Source: Eubacteriaceae bacterium
GTDB taxonomy: Bacteria > Bacillota > Clostridia > Lachnospirales > Lachnospiraceae
NCBI GenBank assembly: GCA_910574915.1
Contig: CAJTCR010000027.1
Coordinates: 1 to 64,000 of the forward strand
Reading direction: 5' to 3'
DNA: 64,000 nt
Part shown: positions 25,906 to 34,572 of the stretch, in pieces
Layout of the letters: the number at the start of each line of letters is the position of its first letter
Numbering within the stretch: position 1 is the first letter of the stretch
Notes under the pieces: model-generated
What the model saw: the letters and a program-made list of their open reading frames with translations, nothing else
Database searches by the model: none
What the model was told of the DNA's origin: nothing
Translations under genes and position numbers: made by a program

Positions 25906-26002
25906 ACCTTAACTTCCTTTCTGCTATATTTTTGAGATATGCTTCATTTTAGTAGACTTGCTTTGCACATACTGTCGAAGGCTGTAGGCTGTATGTATAT
26001 GC

Positions 26003-27247
26003 TTATTCTTCCTTTTCTGTGAGAAACCCATTAAAACAGCATCCATATTTTTCGTTTAAAGCGATAATGCGGTTTCGTGCATTTTTAACTTTAATTTCCC
26101 GCAGTACCTGGTTTTGCAACTGCGTGCCAAACGGACAAATCCAAAAAACCGCATTTTTCTCAACATCCATATCCAGCAGGCTGCTGTCCCAGTTTAAAAT
26201 ATTTCCGCAGTTTGGAATCGTAATCGCACGAATCTGCTCATATACTGTCCGATAATACCGTTTCAGCTCCTCGAAATGCTTTTTCAGGCAGATATTTCCA
26301 AGCAGCAGCACGCCTGCACGCAGCTCCGCTTGGGACGTCCGATGACAGCGGCACACATCATAATCGTTGTACAGCATACACCTTACCGAACATCTGCCGT
26401 CGTCTCCTTCAATATCCGCATGGCAAAAATCATCTTTATCGATCACTATCGTATTCAATACGCAGTCCGTTTGTGTAGCTATAATTTCCACCGGACTGCA
26501 AAACATCGTCAGTGTATCCATCTCAAAGCCGCCGAATGCTTTCCGATACGCAAGCAGCATCTTCTTAATTTCTCTTTCATCGATCTTTTCAAACCTGACG
26601 TTTTTCGCATAATGAAACAGAAAATGTCGGATTCGGTACAAATCAACACCGAAATAGCCAAACAAAAACAGCATCCGGTTATTAATCATATGCCCCGCCT
26701 TCATAACCGGAATCGGATAGCCTTCCATTTCCTCGATCATATCCAGAATTTCCTGATCCTGTATTTTAAAATAAATACCCGGATACATCTCATCCTCTGT
26801 CTGTTCATACGCTTTGCCATTCCCGTAAAGGAAAAAGATTTTCTTCACCGCCGTATTTTTCAAATATAAATACGGCGCCTGTATAAATTTGATCAATTCT
26901 GCGTCTCTGATCCCCTGTTCCATCATATTGCTCATAATCAAAAACCGCTGAACTGGCGCAACATAAGGCAAAACTACCGTCTCTACAGTATCATGACGTA
27001 TTGCGTGCAGCAATCGAACGGCATCCTCATACGAAAAACTCCCCATAACAAATAAATGAATCGGACTGCCGTGATACAGCATCTGCCCATCCTCGCTCAG
27101 ATTCTTTTGTTCCGCAGGAAAATAGCTCGATTCGCAAGTATATACATAACGCATTTGTTCCTGCACACCCTTATCCCATATACATCCCGACATAATCATT
27201 GCATTTGCCGCATTTTCAAACAAATACCGAAATAATCTTACACCCAT
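26003..27247 (-). CDS. Uncharacterised protein, degenerate metallo-beta-lactamase-like C-terminus
   Basis: A 414-residue protein from ATG 27247, just after AAAGGAGAGGGG. No signal or membrane span. The second half reads like a metallo-beta-lactamase-fold protein without its metal ligands. AGVLLLGNICLKKHFEELKRYY takes the place of an LLTGD-type strand, AITIPNCGNILNWDSSLL that of an IPHHGS-x-x-NW motif, and VFWICPFGTQLQN that of the following strand and G-x-x-N. Histidines expected for zinc are replaced (PNCGN). It contains several cysteines (CSVRCMLYNDYDVCRCH). The assignment is pattern inference; the role could be regulatory or structural. It is divergent from murG. Confidence 0.5.
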   Translation of the reverse strand: MGVRLFRYLFENAANAMIMSGCIWDKGVQEQMRYVYTCESSYFPAEQKNLSEDGQMLYHGSPIHLFVMGSFSYEDAVRLLHAIRHDTVETVVLPYVAPVQRFLIMSNMMEQGIRDAELIKFIQAPYLYLKNTAVKKIFFLYGNGKAYEQTEDEMYPGIYFKIQDQEILDMIEEMEGYPIPVMKAGHMINNRMLFLFGYFGVDLYRIRHFLFHYAKNVRFEKIDEREIKKMLLAYRKAFGGFEMDTLTMFCSPVEIIATQTDCVLNTIVIDKDDFCHADIEGDDGRCSVRCMLYNDYDVCRCHRTSQAELRAGVLLLGNICLKKHFEELKRYYRTVYEQIRAITIPNCGNILNWDSSLLDMDVEKNAVFWICPFGTQLQNQVLREIKVKNARNRIIALNEKYGCCFNGFLTEKEE

Positions 27248-27375
27248 TCCCCTCTCCTTTATTACTTGATACAAAAACCTTATTAACTACAATTCTTATT
27301 TTATATTCTATTCTTTTATTTTGTATTTACAAGTCTTTTTATACGCAAATTTTCATATACTTGGAAAATAAGGAT

Positions 27376-27404
27376 TTGACATTTCCCATCTTTCGGTTGA
27401 TAAT
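27376..27404 (+). promoter_or_regulatory. Sigma-A type promoter of murG
   Basis: TTGACA (27376-27381) and GATAAT (27399-27404) with a 17-bp spacer, 30 bp upstream of the start codon. Confidence 0.8.
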
Positions 27405-27434
27405 AAAGATATATTTTGGAGGAAGGAAGTTCAA

Positions 27435-28499
27435 ATGAAAAAGATTATTTTAACTGGCGGAGGCACAGCCGGACACGTAACACCAAATATCGCTCTGCTT
27501 CCAGGCCTCAGGGAAGCTGACTTTGACATCACTTATATTGGCTCATATAACGGTATTGAAAAACAACTGCTTAAGGAACAAAAAATTCCTTATTACGGCA
27601 TTTCTTCTGGAAAACTGCGCAGATACTTTGATATCAAAAACTTTTCCGACCCATTAAAGGTCGTCAAAGGCTTTGGACAATCCATTCGACTCATGCGTAA
27701 ATTAAAGCCGGACATCGTATTTTCCAAAGGCGGCTTTGTATCTGTACCAGTCATTCTTGCTGCAAAATTTTGCCATGTGCCGTCTATTATTCATGAGTCC
27801 GACCTGACACCCGGACTAGCAAATAAACTCGCCATACCGAATGCCGCAAAAGTATGCTGCAACTTTCCAGAAACTTTAAAATACCTGCCCGAAGAAAAAG
27901 CAGTGCTTACCGGTTCGCCAATTCGAAGCGAATTATTAACGGGAAACAAAGAAAACGCACGCAGGCTGTGCGGCTTTACCAAGGAAAAACCGGTTTTATT
28001 TATTGTAGGCGGAAGCAGCGGCTCCAAATTTATCAACGATACGATACGCGGACTGCTGCCGGAGCTATTGAAAACTTATCAGGTCATACATATGTGCGGA
28101 AAAGGCAATATCGAAGCTGCCCTTGACCGAACCGCAGGCTACAAGCAATTTGAATATATCGGCAAAGAATTAAACGATATATTTGCACTCGCAGACCTTG
28201 TGATCTCCCGTGCAGGCGCAAATTCGATCTGCGAACTGCTTGCGCTGCACAAACCAAATATCCTGATCCCCTTATCCGCGAATGCCAGCAGGGGCGACCA
28301 GATTTTAAACGCACAGTCGTTTGAAAAACAAGGATTCAGCGTTGTAATTGAAGAAGAGATTATTACGCCGGATAAGCTTTTGAATATCATACACGAAACG
28401 TATAAAAACAAAGACCGTTATGTAGCTGCCATGCAGCAAAGCAGTACATTGAACTCTGTAGAAAAAATTATTACTTTAATTAAGGAAACTGCAAAATAA
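27435..28499 (+). CDS. murG: UDP-GlcNAc:undecaprenyl-PP-MurNAc-pentapeptide GlcNAc transferase
   Basis: Converts lipid I to lipid II at the inner face of the membrane. The 354-residue GT28 protein shows the N-terminal TGGGTAGHVTPNIALLP loop, SKGGFVSVPVILAA, IIHESDLTPGLANK and the UDP-GlcNAc-binding SRAGANSICELLALHKPNILIPL. GGAGGAAGG precedes the ATG. It stands alone outside a division/cell-wall cluster and has its own promoter; this isolated form is one I associate with many Clostridia. Confidence 0.95.
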   Translation: MKKIILTGGGTAGHVTPNIALLPGLREADFDITYIGSYNGIEKQLLKEQKIPYYGISSGKLRRYFDIKNFSDPLKVVKGFGQSIRLMRKLKPDIVFSKGGFVSVPVILAAKFCHVPSIIHESDLTPGLANKLAIPNAAKVCCNFPETLKYLPEEKAVLTGSPIRSELLTGNKENARRLCGFTKEKPVLFIVGGSSGSKFINDTIRGLLPELLKTYQVIHMCGKGNIEAALDRTAGYKQFEYIGKELNDIFALADLVISRAGANSICELLALHKPNILIPLSANASRGDQILNAQSFEKQGFSVVIEEEIITPDKLLNIIHETYKNKDRYVAAMQQSSTLNSVEKIITLIKETAK

Positions 28500-28533
28500 T
28501 CATTGTGAAAAATTAATAAATTTCTACCATCCG

Positions 28534-28588
28534 CCTGTAAATGCTGCGGTATCGCAAAAAGTTTGCCTGATGCCGCAGCATTTACAGG
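28534..28588. terminator. Bidirectional terminator between murG and the HIT gene
   Basis: Perfect 16-bp stem CCTGTAAATGCTGCGG / CCGCAGCATTTACAGG (28534-28549 with 28573-28588). It lies between two convergent genes. T-runs are short. Confidence 0.65.
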
Positions 28589-28608
28589 AACTGTAAAACG
28601 CCAATCTA

Positions 28609-29028
28609 TCAATCTAATTTCAGCTTCTGACAGATTTCATCCTGTTCCTGGTCGCTGAACTGTTCATGTGTCCAATTTAACAAGTCATCGTTCTTCATCC
28701 CTTCATAACGCGGAATCAGGTGCATATGAAAATGAAATACCGTCTGACCGGCTACTTCACCATTATTCTGCAACAAGTTAAAGCCGTCACATTTTAAAAC
28801 CTCTGTCATATGAACGGCAAGCTTTTTCGCCAGCTTTGCAGCTTTTGCAAGCAGCTCTTCGCTGATTTCATAAAGATTGGCGCAATGCTCTTTCGGCACA
28901 ATCAGCGCATGGCCTTTTGCAGCCGGGTTTGCATCCAAAATTACTTTAAACTCTTCATCCTCATAAATCGTTCTTGCCGGAATTTCGCCTGCAATAATTT
29001 TACAAAAAATACAATTCTTTTCTCTCAT
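28609..29028 (-). CDS. HIT family nucleotide hydrolase (Hint-type)
   Basis: A 139-residue protein from ATG 29028 after AAGGAGA; the open frame upstream has no ribosome site. It begins with the Hint-type zinc pair CIFCKIIAGEIP, has VPKEH near residue 48, and the catalytic histidine triad HFHMHLIPRY near residue 105. These enzymes hydrolyse adenosine phosphoramidates and related nucleotides. It is convergent with murG. Confidence 0.93.
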   Translation of the reverse strand: MREKNCIFCKIIAGEIPARTIYEDEEFKVILDANPAAKGHALIVPKEHCANLYEISEELLAKAAKLAKKLAVHMTEVLKCDGFNLLQNNGEVAGQTVFHFHMHLIPRYEGMKNDDLLNWTHEQFSDQEQDEICQKLKLD

Positions 29029-29201
29029 TTCCGTCTCCTTTTTATCATTTATGTTTTCATTTATATGAGTGCCAGCTTTATTTTCCCGCAAATTTCTGTT
29101 TGCTGCAACATCCAATTAGATCCATACTTACCAAACTCCTTTGTATTATTGTAATCTAATGGCAAAAATGCTAGAATTTTAAAAAACTACAGGGGGTATT
29201 T

Positions 29202-29849
29202 ATGAATTCACTGGATTATCAACGCATTTTTCATGAAATTAAAAATACAATCACGCTCATAAACAGCTCTGCGCAGCTCCTTGACAGCAAATGCCCGCAA
29301 TTACAGTCGCAGCCCTACTGGAACAATATCAGACAGGAAATTACATATCTGAAAAATATGGTTTTGCAAATATCTAAGGCTGGCAGCGGACAGCAGCTAC
29401 AGACAGCATCCGTTGACCTACATGCACTGCTGCAAGATATCTGTCAGCTTATGCAGGACACCTATTCGGACTTACAGTGGGATCTTAAACTATGCAGCGG
29501 TATTCCCATCATTCATGCCGATCAAATCAAGCTAAGACAGGCAATTTTAAATCTTTTGAAAAATTCCGTGGAAGCTGATTCTGAATATATTACGATTGCC
29601 ACACAGACAGATCCCACAAATGCGTTTATCAAAATCACCGACAGCGGAGGCGGTATTCCAAAAGAATTGGAAGCAAAAGTCTTTGACCTGTTTACTACTT
29701 CAAAAAAAGAAGGTACTGGACTTGGACTCGCGATTACCAAACAGATCGTGGAATCTCACGGTGGTTTGCTGCTTCTTGACAACCGCCACGGTGAAGGCTG
29801 TACTTTCACGATATGCCTTCCGCTGGCAGCACAGACAGACAAGCAGTAA
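29202..29849 (+). CDS. Sensorless soluble histidine kinase
   Basis: A 215-residue kinase with no transmembrane or sensor region. The dimerisation helix with the phosphorylated histidine begins almost at the start (RIFHEIKNTITLINSSAQLL, H11). The ATPase domain has the N box LLKNSVEA, the G1 box ITDSGGGI, the F region FDLFTTSKKEGT and the G2 box GTGLGLAITKQIVESHGG. AGGGGGT precedes the ATG. No response regulator gene is adjacent. It resembles the catalytic core of sporulation kinases, but the partner cannot be inferred. Confidence 0.88.
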   Translation: MNSLDYQRIFHEIKNTITLINSSAQLLDSKCPQLQSQPYWNNIRQEITYLKNMVLQISKAGSGQQLQTASVDLHALLQDICQLMQDTYSDLQWDLKLCSGIPIIHADQIKLRQAILNLLKNSVEADSEYITIATQTDPTNAFIKITDSGGGIPKELEAKVFDLFTTSKKEGTGLGLAITKQIVESHGGLLLLDNRHGEGCTFTICLPLAAQTDKQ

Positions 29850-29860
29850 CACAGCCATGC

Positions 29861-29889
29861 GGTGCTTTGCCTTATATCGGCAAAGCTCC
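29861..29889. terminator. Weak hairpin between convergent genes
   Basis: GGTGCTTTGCC / GGCAAAGCTCC stem with a 7-nt loop; no good T-run on either side. Confidence 0.35.
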
Positions 29890-29898
29890 TGCTACAGC

Positions 29899-30900
29899 TT
29901 ATCCAAAGTCAAAGATATCATCCAGCATACGAAGCGTCTTAAAATTGCCTTTTGCCGTCAGCTCTCCTGTCATAAATGCCCGCTGAAACGTCATCTTCCC
30001 GGCTATAATCCGTTCCATAACATCCGTTGTCATCTTTGCATAGACATCAACGCCGTCCTGTTTCCCATAACTGCACCGCAGCTCTTCCTGATCGACATCG
30101 ATCGTTAACGGCTTTTTCTTTCCGTCGATAATAAACAGGTATTTCGCCTTAAAATCTGCCTGTGGCTTAAAATGCGCTTCCAGATCTTCAATATATGCGA
30201 CTGCATCATCCTCTTCTTCTGCTTTATCCCTGTCTAAGAGTCCTTTAAATTTATTTGCCAGCTCTTCGATATCTTCCTTTTGCTTTTTTACATACGTATC
30301 ATCGGATACATATTTGGATAGCTGTTCGCTTTCCTGCGGCGTCAGTCCAAGATCCTGTGTCCGCAGCACAGTCTTTGTCACCGCCTGGTTACTGTTTGGC
30401 AGGCTTTTCATTTTCTGCGTGATCGTACGATACAGGTTTTCCGCTTTCTTTTCGATAATCACCGAATAATCCTGGTTCATCTCAAACGTCAGCAAATCTG
30501 CCACATAGCCGCATAACCCCGCACATGGAAGCCCTCCTAGCATTTCCCAGGCATTCGCAAGCGTAAGCTCTCCTTCTCGTTCTCCATATGCCGTAGACAT
30601 AACTACCGGCTGCATATAAGTCTGGCTGATTTTTTCTTTATCTCCATATAACCAGCAGGCATCTAAAAACTGCTGCATATACCCACCGATCCCCAACCAC
30701 TCTACCGTTGTCGCAAGGATGATTCCATCTGCTTCTTTTATCGTCTGCGGAAGTGTTGCAATGCTGTTTTTCTGTTCATAAATATTGTAACGCTCTACCG
30801 TAACACGCAATTCCTCTAATACTTGCTGCATTTTATTAATCACATACAAAGACGGATCATCCAAGACACCTCTGCCGCCATAATATATATTTACCTTCAT
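29899..30900 (-). CDS. Flavodoxin-like / SCP2-domain fusion protein
   Basis: A 333-residue protein from ATG 30900. The first ~165 residues form an NAD(P)H-dependent FMN reductase/flavodoxin-like fold (MKVNIYYGGRGV, EADGIILATTVEWLGIGGYMQQFLD, PVVMSTAYGEREGELTLANAWEMLGGLPC). A charged helical linker follows. The last ~100 residues (FKAKYLFIIDGKKKPLTIDVD, KMTTDVMERIIAGKMTFQRAFMTGELTAKGNF) match an SCP2 sterol-carrier-type lipid-binding domain. The fusion suggests redox or binding action on a hydrophobic ligand. The cofactor residues are not certain. Confidence 0.75.
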   Translation of the reverse strand: MKVNIYYGGRGVLDDPSLYVINKMQQVLEELRVTVERYNIYEQKNSIATLPQTIKEADGIILATTVEWLGIGGYMQQFLDACWLYGDKEKISQTYMQPVVMSTAYGEREGELTLANAWEMLGGLPCAGLCGYVADLLTFEMNQDYSVIIEKKAENLYRTITQKMKSLPNSNQAVTKTVLRTQDLGLTPQESEQLSKYVSDDTYVKKQKEDIEELANKFKGLLDRDKAEEEDDAVAYIEDLEAHFKPQADFKAKYLFIIDGKKKPLTIDVDQEELRCSYGKQDGVDVYAKMTTDVMERIIAGKMTFQRAFMTGELTAKGNFKTLRMLDDIFDFG

Positions 30901-30931
30901 ACTCCTACCTCTCATTTGTATGTTCTAATTT

Positions 30932-31678
30932 TCATTTCTTTTTACATAGTATATAGATTTTTTTTAACAATTTCAAGCATTCTGTGATTTTACATAAAAA
31001 TAAACAAAGCAGAAAGCCGCAGGCAGCTCCTCCCATATGCGCCCAATTATCCACGCCCGCAGTTGTAATCCCATAATACAGGCACAAAGCGATCATAAAC
31101 AGCAGCCCTCTTGTCGTAAGCCCCTGAAATTTTCCTTTATTACGAATCGACGCCCATACCAGTGCGCCAATCATGCCAAAAACAGCACCGGACGCGCCTG
31201 CACAGACCGCGAAATCCCCTGTACGCATCATGACCTCATAAGACAGCAGATTGCCTGCCAGCCCCGACCCGATATAAATAAGAAAATACCGCACGTGCCC
31301 GATCTCTGTCTCCAATTTTCCTCCGGCTGCCGCCAGAAGAATCATATTATTTGCCAAATGTTCCGCTCCAAAATGCACAAACATTGCGGTAAACAGCCGA
31401 TACCACTCGCCGCCGGCAAGCAATTTCGGATGCATCCCTCCGTATTGTGCAATAAACGCGCCGTCTAACGTATCCCCCAGCAGTTCCATAATGCACCATA
31501 CAATTACATTTACCGCAACAAGAGCAATATTTACAACAGGCATTTTTTTCTTTTGTTCCTGCTCCATCAATTTTTTCCACCGCTCTGATATCATATTTTC
31601 CTGCTTTGTCAGCCTGTTCCACTGGTCTAATATCACATTTTCCTGATCTGTAGCTTCCTTCCAGTTTGAATATTCCAA
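30932..31678 (-). CDS. Rhomboid family intramembrane serine protease
   Basis: A 248-residue membrane protein with a likely TTG start after AGGATC. The first ~50 residues are a charged cytoplasmic helix with internal repeats (ENVILDQWNRLTKQENMISERWKKL). Six or more spans follow. The first-loop histidines and HLANNMILL, the catalytic serine in CAGASGAVFGM and the catalytic histidine in NWAHMGGAACGF are present. It cleaves membrane proteins; substrates are unknown. It lies just after the FHA protein gene. Confidence 0.9.
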   Translation of the reverse strand: MEYSNWKEATDQENVILDQWNRLTKQENMISERWKKLMEQEQKKKMPVVNIALVAVNVIVWCIMELLGDTLDGAFIAQYGGMHPKLLAGGEWYRLFTAMFVHFGAEHLANNMILLAAAGGKLETEIGHVRYFLIYIGSGLAGNLLSYEVMMRTGDFAVCAGASGAVFGMIGALVWASIRNKGKFQGLTTRGLLFMIALCLYYGITTAGVDNWAHMGGAACGFLLCLFLCKITECLKLLKKIYILCKKK

Positions 31679-31772
31679 GATCCTGATATCATCCTTCCAT
31701 TAAATACTGTTACTTCTTACTTCTCAGCTATTCCTAACGATGAGAAAAACATAACACTTACTGCCAATACTG

Positions 31773-33521
31773 TCAATGAAAACTGTAACTTTCTCCAGCC
31801 AGGCTGATAATATCCCCTTTTTCCAGCATACGCCGCTCTTTATATTGCAGCAGTTCCCCATTAACATGCGTCCCATTCGTAGAATTCAAATCCTCCAAAA
31901 AAGTACCTTGCGCATCGACCAACACTCTGGCATGTACCCTGCTCACCATAGGCAGCGGAATGCAGATATCGCTTTCCTGCCTGTCACTGCCCAAAATCAT
32001 CCTCCCACTCATGCAATGAAAATCCCTGCTGCGGTCAGCACCCTGATACACAAACCTGTTCTGAACCCCATCCGTCTCCGGCATCAGGCAGACCGTTGGA
32101 TTGCTGCTCACAATTTCTTCCTCTTCATCCGCTTCAAACACCGCATCTTCTTCCTCTTCTTTGGAACGGTTTGTATAGATCTTTCTTCGCAGCATATTTT
32201 TTAACTTTTCCGCAGCCTGTTTTCTTAGTGTTTCTTTTTGTTGTACATTTAATACCTGATCTTCACCCTGCGCTTCCAAATCTTGCGTTTTTGAAATACG
32301 CCGTTTAAAATATTTTTTCTGTTCCGTATGATTCTGCCCAAACTGTTTCCATACATTTGCAGAATGATGCTGTAAATAACTCTGATTGTCTGACAGAGGC
32401 TTAGGATCTGGGCAGGTATGTTCTGTTGGATGAGATTGGTTGTCTGGTTGGGATTGGGCTGCTGCTATCGATGCTTTGACTGCTTGAGTCTGGGCTGTTT
32501 GTATCAATGGTTTGACTGTTTGGGTCTGGGCTGCTTGTATCGATGGTTCGACTGAATGATTCTGATCGTCTGCACGGAATTGAACTGCTGACGTTAATTG
32601 ATCACCCGGGTGAGATTGATCTGCTATCAATGGGTCGACTGCTTGGGTCTGACCGCCTGCTGTTAATGGGGTGTCTGCATGGGTCTGACCTACTGGCATC
32701 CATCGACTGCCTGGGTGAGAGTATTCTGCTGGAGAGAATTGACTGCTGGACGTTTTGAAATGCTCTCCAAGCATAGATCGACTATCTGGATGGGAATGTT
32801 CCGTTAAACGGGATTCACTGAATTGTTTTCCTGAATTTGCCGGGCTGCCTGCGAAACTCCGTTCTGGTATCTGTTTCTCCCTAACCAATGGACTACCAGC
32901 ACAAAACTGTGTCCGCGTATCCTCTTTTACAAACTGTACAACCGGACTCTGTTCAAACATTACATGATTGTTTTCATATTTATTCTGCCTGTAATCTTTC
33001 AGCACCTTGTGGAGCGCCGTGCGCTCTTCTGCCACCTGCTGATAAACACCATAAGCAAACTGCACCGCCAATTCATCCTTATGATCCACAGTTTTCAACA
33101 GGTATCCCATAAATTCTTTAAATTGTCCACAAATATCCACTTGATTTCCCGGCAAATAACAATAACTCATCTGTTCTTCATGACTATCTGCAAATATAAA
33201 TTCCGGCTCTAATAAAATATCATCTTCAGTCATCATAAAATCTTCCGCCTGAATACAAGCCTGATCCAGCGAATACAAAATCCTGCAAAGCATAAAATAA
33301 TCCAGCGGCTTATATTCTAATAACTGCTCTAACGATCTCCTGCCAGTAATATCATAACAAAATTGCAGTGATATATTCCTTTTCTTCGCCTCCATTTTCA
33401 AAAAATAAGGAATTTGATTATATCGAAACATTTCCATGCTTTCTTTTTCTTCCTCATAATCTTTTTCCGGTGTAATAATCAGGCTGCTTTTATTAATCGT
33501 ACGCGTATATTCTGTTTTCAC
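31773..33521 (-). CDS. DUF6382-FHA domain protein of the Tad locus
   Basis: A 582-residue protein. I prefer the GTG at 33521 (AGAAGGAGAAAGG directly upstream) to the ATG at 33545. Residues 1-170 resemble DUF6382 (YTRTINKSSLIIT, LQFCYDITGRRSLEQLLEYK, YCYLPGNQ). Residues ~195-385 are a Q/H/S/T-rich low-complexity repeat. The C-terminal ~90 residues are an FHA phosphothreonine-binding domain (GRMILGSDRQESDICI, VSRVHARV, DLNSTNGTHVNG). Such proteins accompany Tad/Flp pilus genes in Lachnospiraceae and may couple kinase signalling to the secretion machine. No Ser/Thr kinase gene is present in the window. Confidence 0.8.
   Translation of the reverse strand: MKTEYTRTINKSSLIITPEKDYEEEKESMEMFRYNQIPYFLKMEAKKRNISLQFCYDITGRRSLEQLLEYKPLDYFMLCRILYSLDQACIQAEDFMMTEDDILLEPEFIFADSHEEQMSYCYLPGNQVDICGQFKEFMGYLLKTVDHKDELAVQFAYGVYQQVAEERTALHKVLKDYRQNKYENNHVMFEQSPVVQFVKEDTRTQFCAGSPLVREKQIPERSFAGSPANSGKQFSESRLTEHSHPDSRSMLGEHFKTSSSQFSPAEYSHPGSRWMPVGQTHADTPLTAGGQTQAVDPLIADQSHPGDQLTSAVQFRADDQNHSVEPSIQAAQTQTVKPLIQTAQTQAVKASIAAAQSQPDNQSHPTEHTCPDPKPLSDNQSYLQHHSANVWKQFGQNHTEQKKYFKRRISKTQDLEAQGEDQVLNVQQKETLRKQAAEKLKNMLRRKIYTNRSKEEEEDAVFEADEEEEIVSSNPTVCLMPETDGVQNRFVYQGADRSRDFHCMSGRMILGSDRQESDICIPLPMVSRVHARVLVDAQGTFLEDLNSTNGTHVNGELLQYKERRMLEKGDIISLAGESYSFH
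32350..32920 (-). repeat. Low-complexity coding repeats in the FHA gene
   Basis: Degenerate in-frame units such as AAQTQTVKPLIQTAQTQAVK and DQSHPGDQL-like motifs repeat through this part of the gene. Codon-level repeats (GACTGTTTGGGTCTGGGCTG and variants) are visible in the DNA. The region probably expands and contracts. Confidence 0.6.
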
Positions 33522-33576
33522 TGCCTTTCTCCTTCTGTTTTTCATAAAATCCTTATGCTATTTTCTTACTTTTTCT

Positions 33577-33850
33577 AACCAAACCATATCCAGTTGTTTT
33601 AATGTATAACGAACCATATCCACCTCATATTACTAACATTTCCAAAAGACAGCCGGGAGAGGAGATTGGCACGCCCTGGCTGCGGCTTTGGAAGGATGGT
33701 TAGAATCTCTTGATATTCTGCAAAACAACCAAAGTGCCGCGACCGGACACAGCCACAACGTACCAGCAGAATACCTAGTACAGCATTCTGGAACGGACGC
33801 AGCCAGGGCGTGCCAATCCCCTCTCCCAGCGTCCCTTCGTGAAAAAAATC
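33577..33850 (+). repeat. Structured palindromic repeat family, copy 1
   Basis: The core (about 33650-33838) has 30-bp arms GGGAGAGGAGATTGGCACGC... (33655-33684) and ...GCGTGCCAATCCCCTCTCCC (33798-33827). A second inner stem joins TAGAA/ATTCTGC with GCAGAAT/CATTCTGG segments. It is a shortened form: compared with the copies at 49210 and 49605 it lacks the 5' side of the central hairpin. The left flank has the AAACCATATC motif also found beside the other copies, but the 14-bp terminal repeats of copy 2 are missing. It lies between the FHA and TadE-like genes and fills most of that gap. Confidence 0.85.
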
Positions 33851-33863
33851 TACACCTCCCCCC

Positions 33864-34127
33864 TCATTCCCCCTTTACCCCCTTCATCCAAGTATTCCTA
33901 CGAACAATCTCCACAGGATCTAATTTCACCAATTCTTCCCGAATCTCTATCGCCTCCCTCGCCTCCTTAAACATCCCAAACCCAATCCTGATCCCTCCTG
34001 TAATCATAAATAAAATAAACGGTATCAAAATAGACGCTTCCACTGTCAGGCTTGCCTTCACCTGCCCATTTCGCCATATTTTTAACAAATCACTTAACAA
34101 ACCACTCTTCTCCATCTTCATAAACAT
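33864..34127 (-). CDS. TadE-like pseudopilin (short)
   Basis: An 87-residue protein. Residues ~25-50 carry the TadE-type start KASLTVEASILIPFILFMITGG, an alanine-glutamate prepilin motif followed by one hydrophobic helix. A polar tail follows (FKEAREAIEIREELV). It would be inserted in the membrane and join the Tad pilus. Its start overlaps the end of the prepilin peptidase gene by 10 nt. Confidence 0.75.
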   Translation of the reverse strand: MFMKMEKSGLLSDLLKIWRNGQVKASLTVEASILIPFILFMITGGIRIGFGMFKEAREAIEIREELVKLDPVEIVRRNTWMKGVKGE

Positions 34128-34543
34128 CCAAACCTTTCAGCAAAAATAAACGACACCATTGCAAACGGAACAAAAGCAATTTCATACTTTTTCCCCTTTT
34201 TCCTAAAAACAAATAAATACAACGCATATCCTCCGCTTAAAATCACCGCATACAAAAGAATCGTTAACACACACGCACCTCCCAGAAAGATTCCAATGAC
34301 CACAAACAACAAACCGTCTCCGCTGCCAATCCCGCCTTTTGATACAAAAGACAGCAAAAACAGCAGCAGTCCCGGCAGCATTGCTGTTAACATCTTTACA
34401 GACAGCCCTTCTTTGCAGAAAATAGCATACAAAATCCCTTCTATTGCAAAGGCAGCAAGCCATCCCACACAGATTCTGCGGTTCTTTAGATCCTCATAGC
34501 TGCATATTCCAAGCATTGTCAAAACTGATAACTGAGGCAACAT
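34118..34543 (-). CDS. A24 prepilin peptidase (second copy in the locus)
   Basis: A 141-residue membrane protein with AAAAGGAG before the ATG. The two catalytic aspartates of TadV/TFPP-type peptidases are visible in SYEDLKNRRI (residue ~17) and GIGSGDGLLFVVIG (residue ~74). About five spans. It processes pilin or pseudopilin leaders. The locus encodes another A24 peptidase at 41632, so the two may serve different substrates (Flp pilin and TadE-like proteins). Confidence 0.85.
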   Translation of the reverse strand: MLPQLSVLTMLGICSYEDLKNRRICVGWLAAFAIEGILYAIFCKEGLSVKMLTAMLPGLLLFLLSFVSKGGIGSGDGLLFVVIGIFLGGACVLTILLYAVILSGGYALYLFVFRKKGKKYEIAFVPFAMVSFIFAERFGCL

Positions 34544-34572
34544 ATATTTTCTCCTTTTCTAATTTCCAATCG

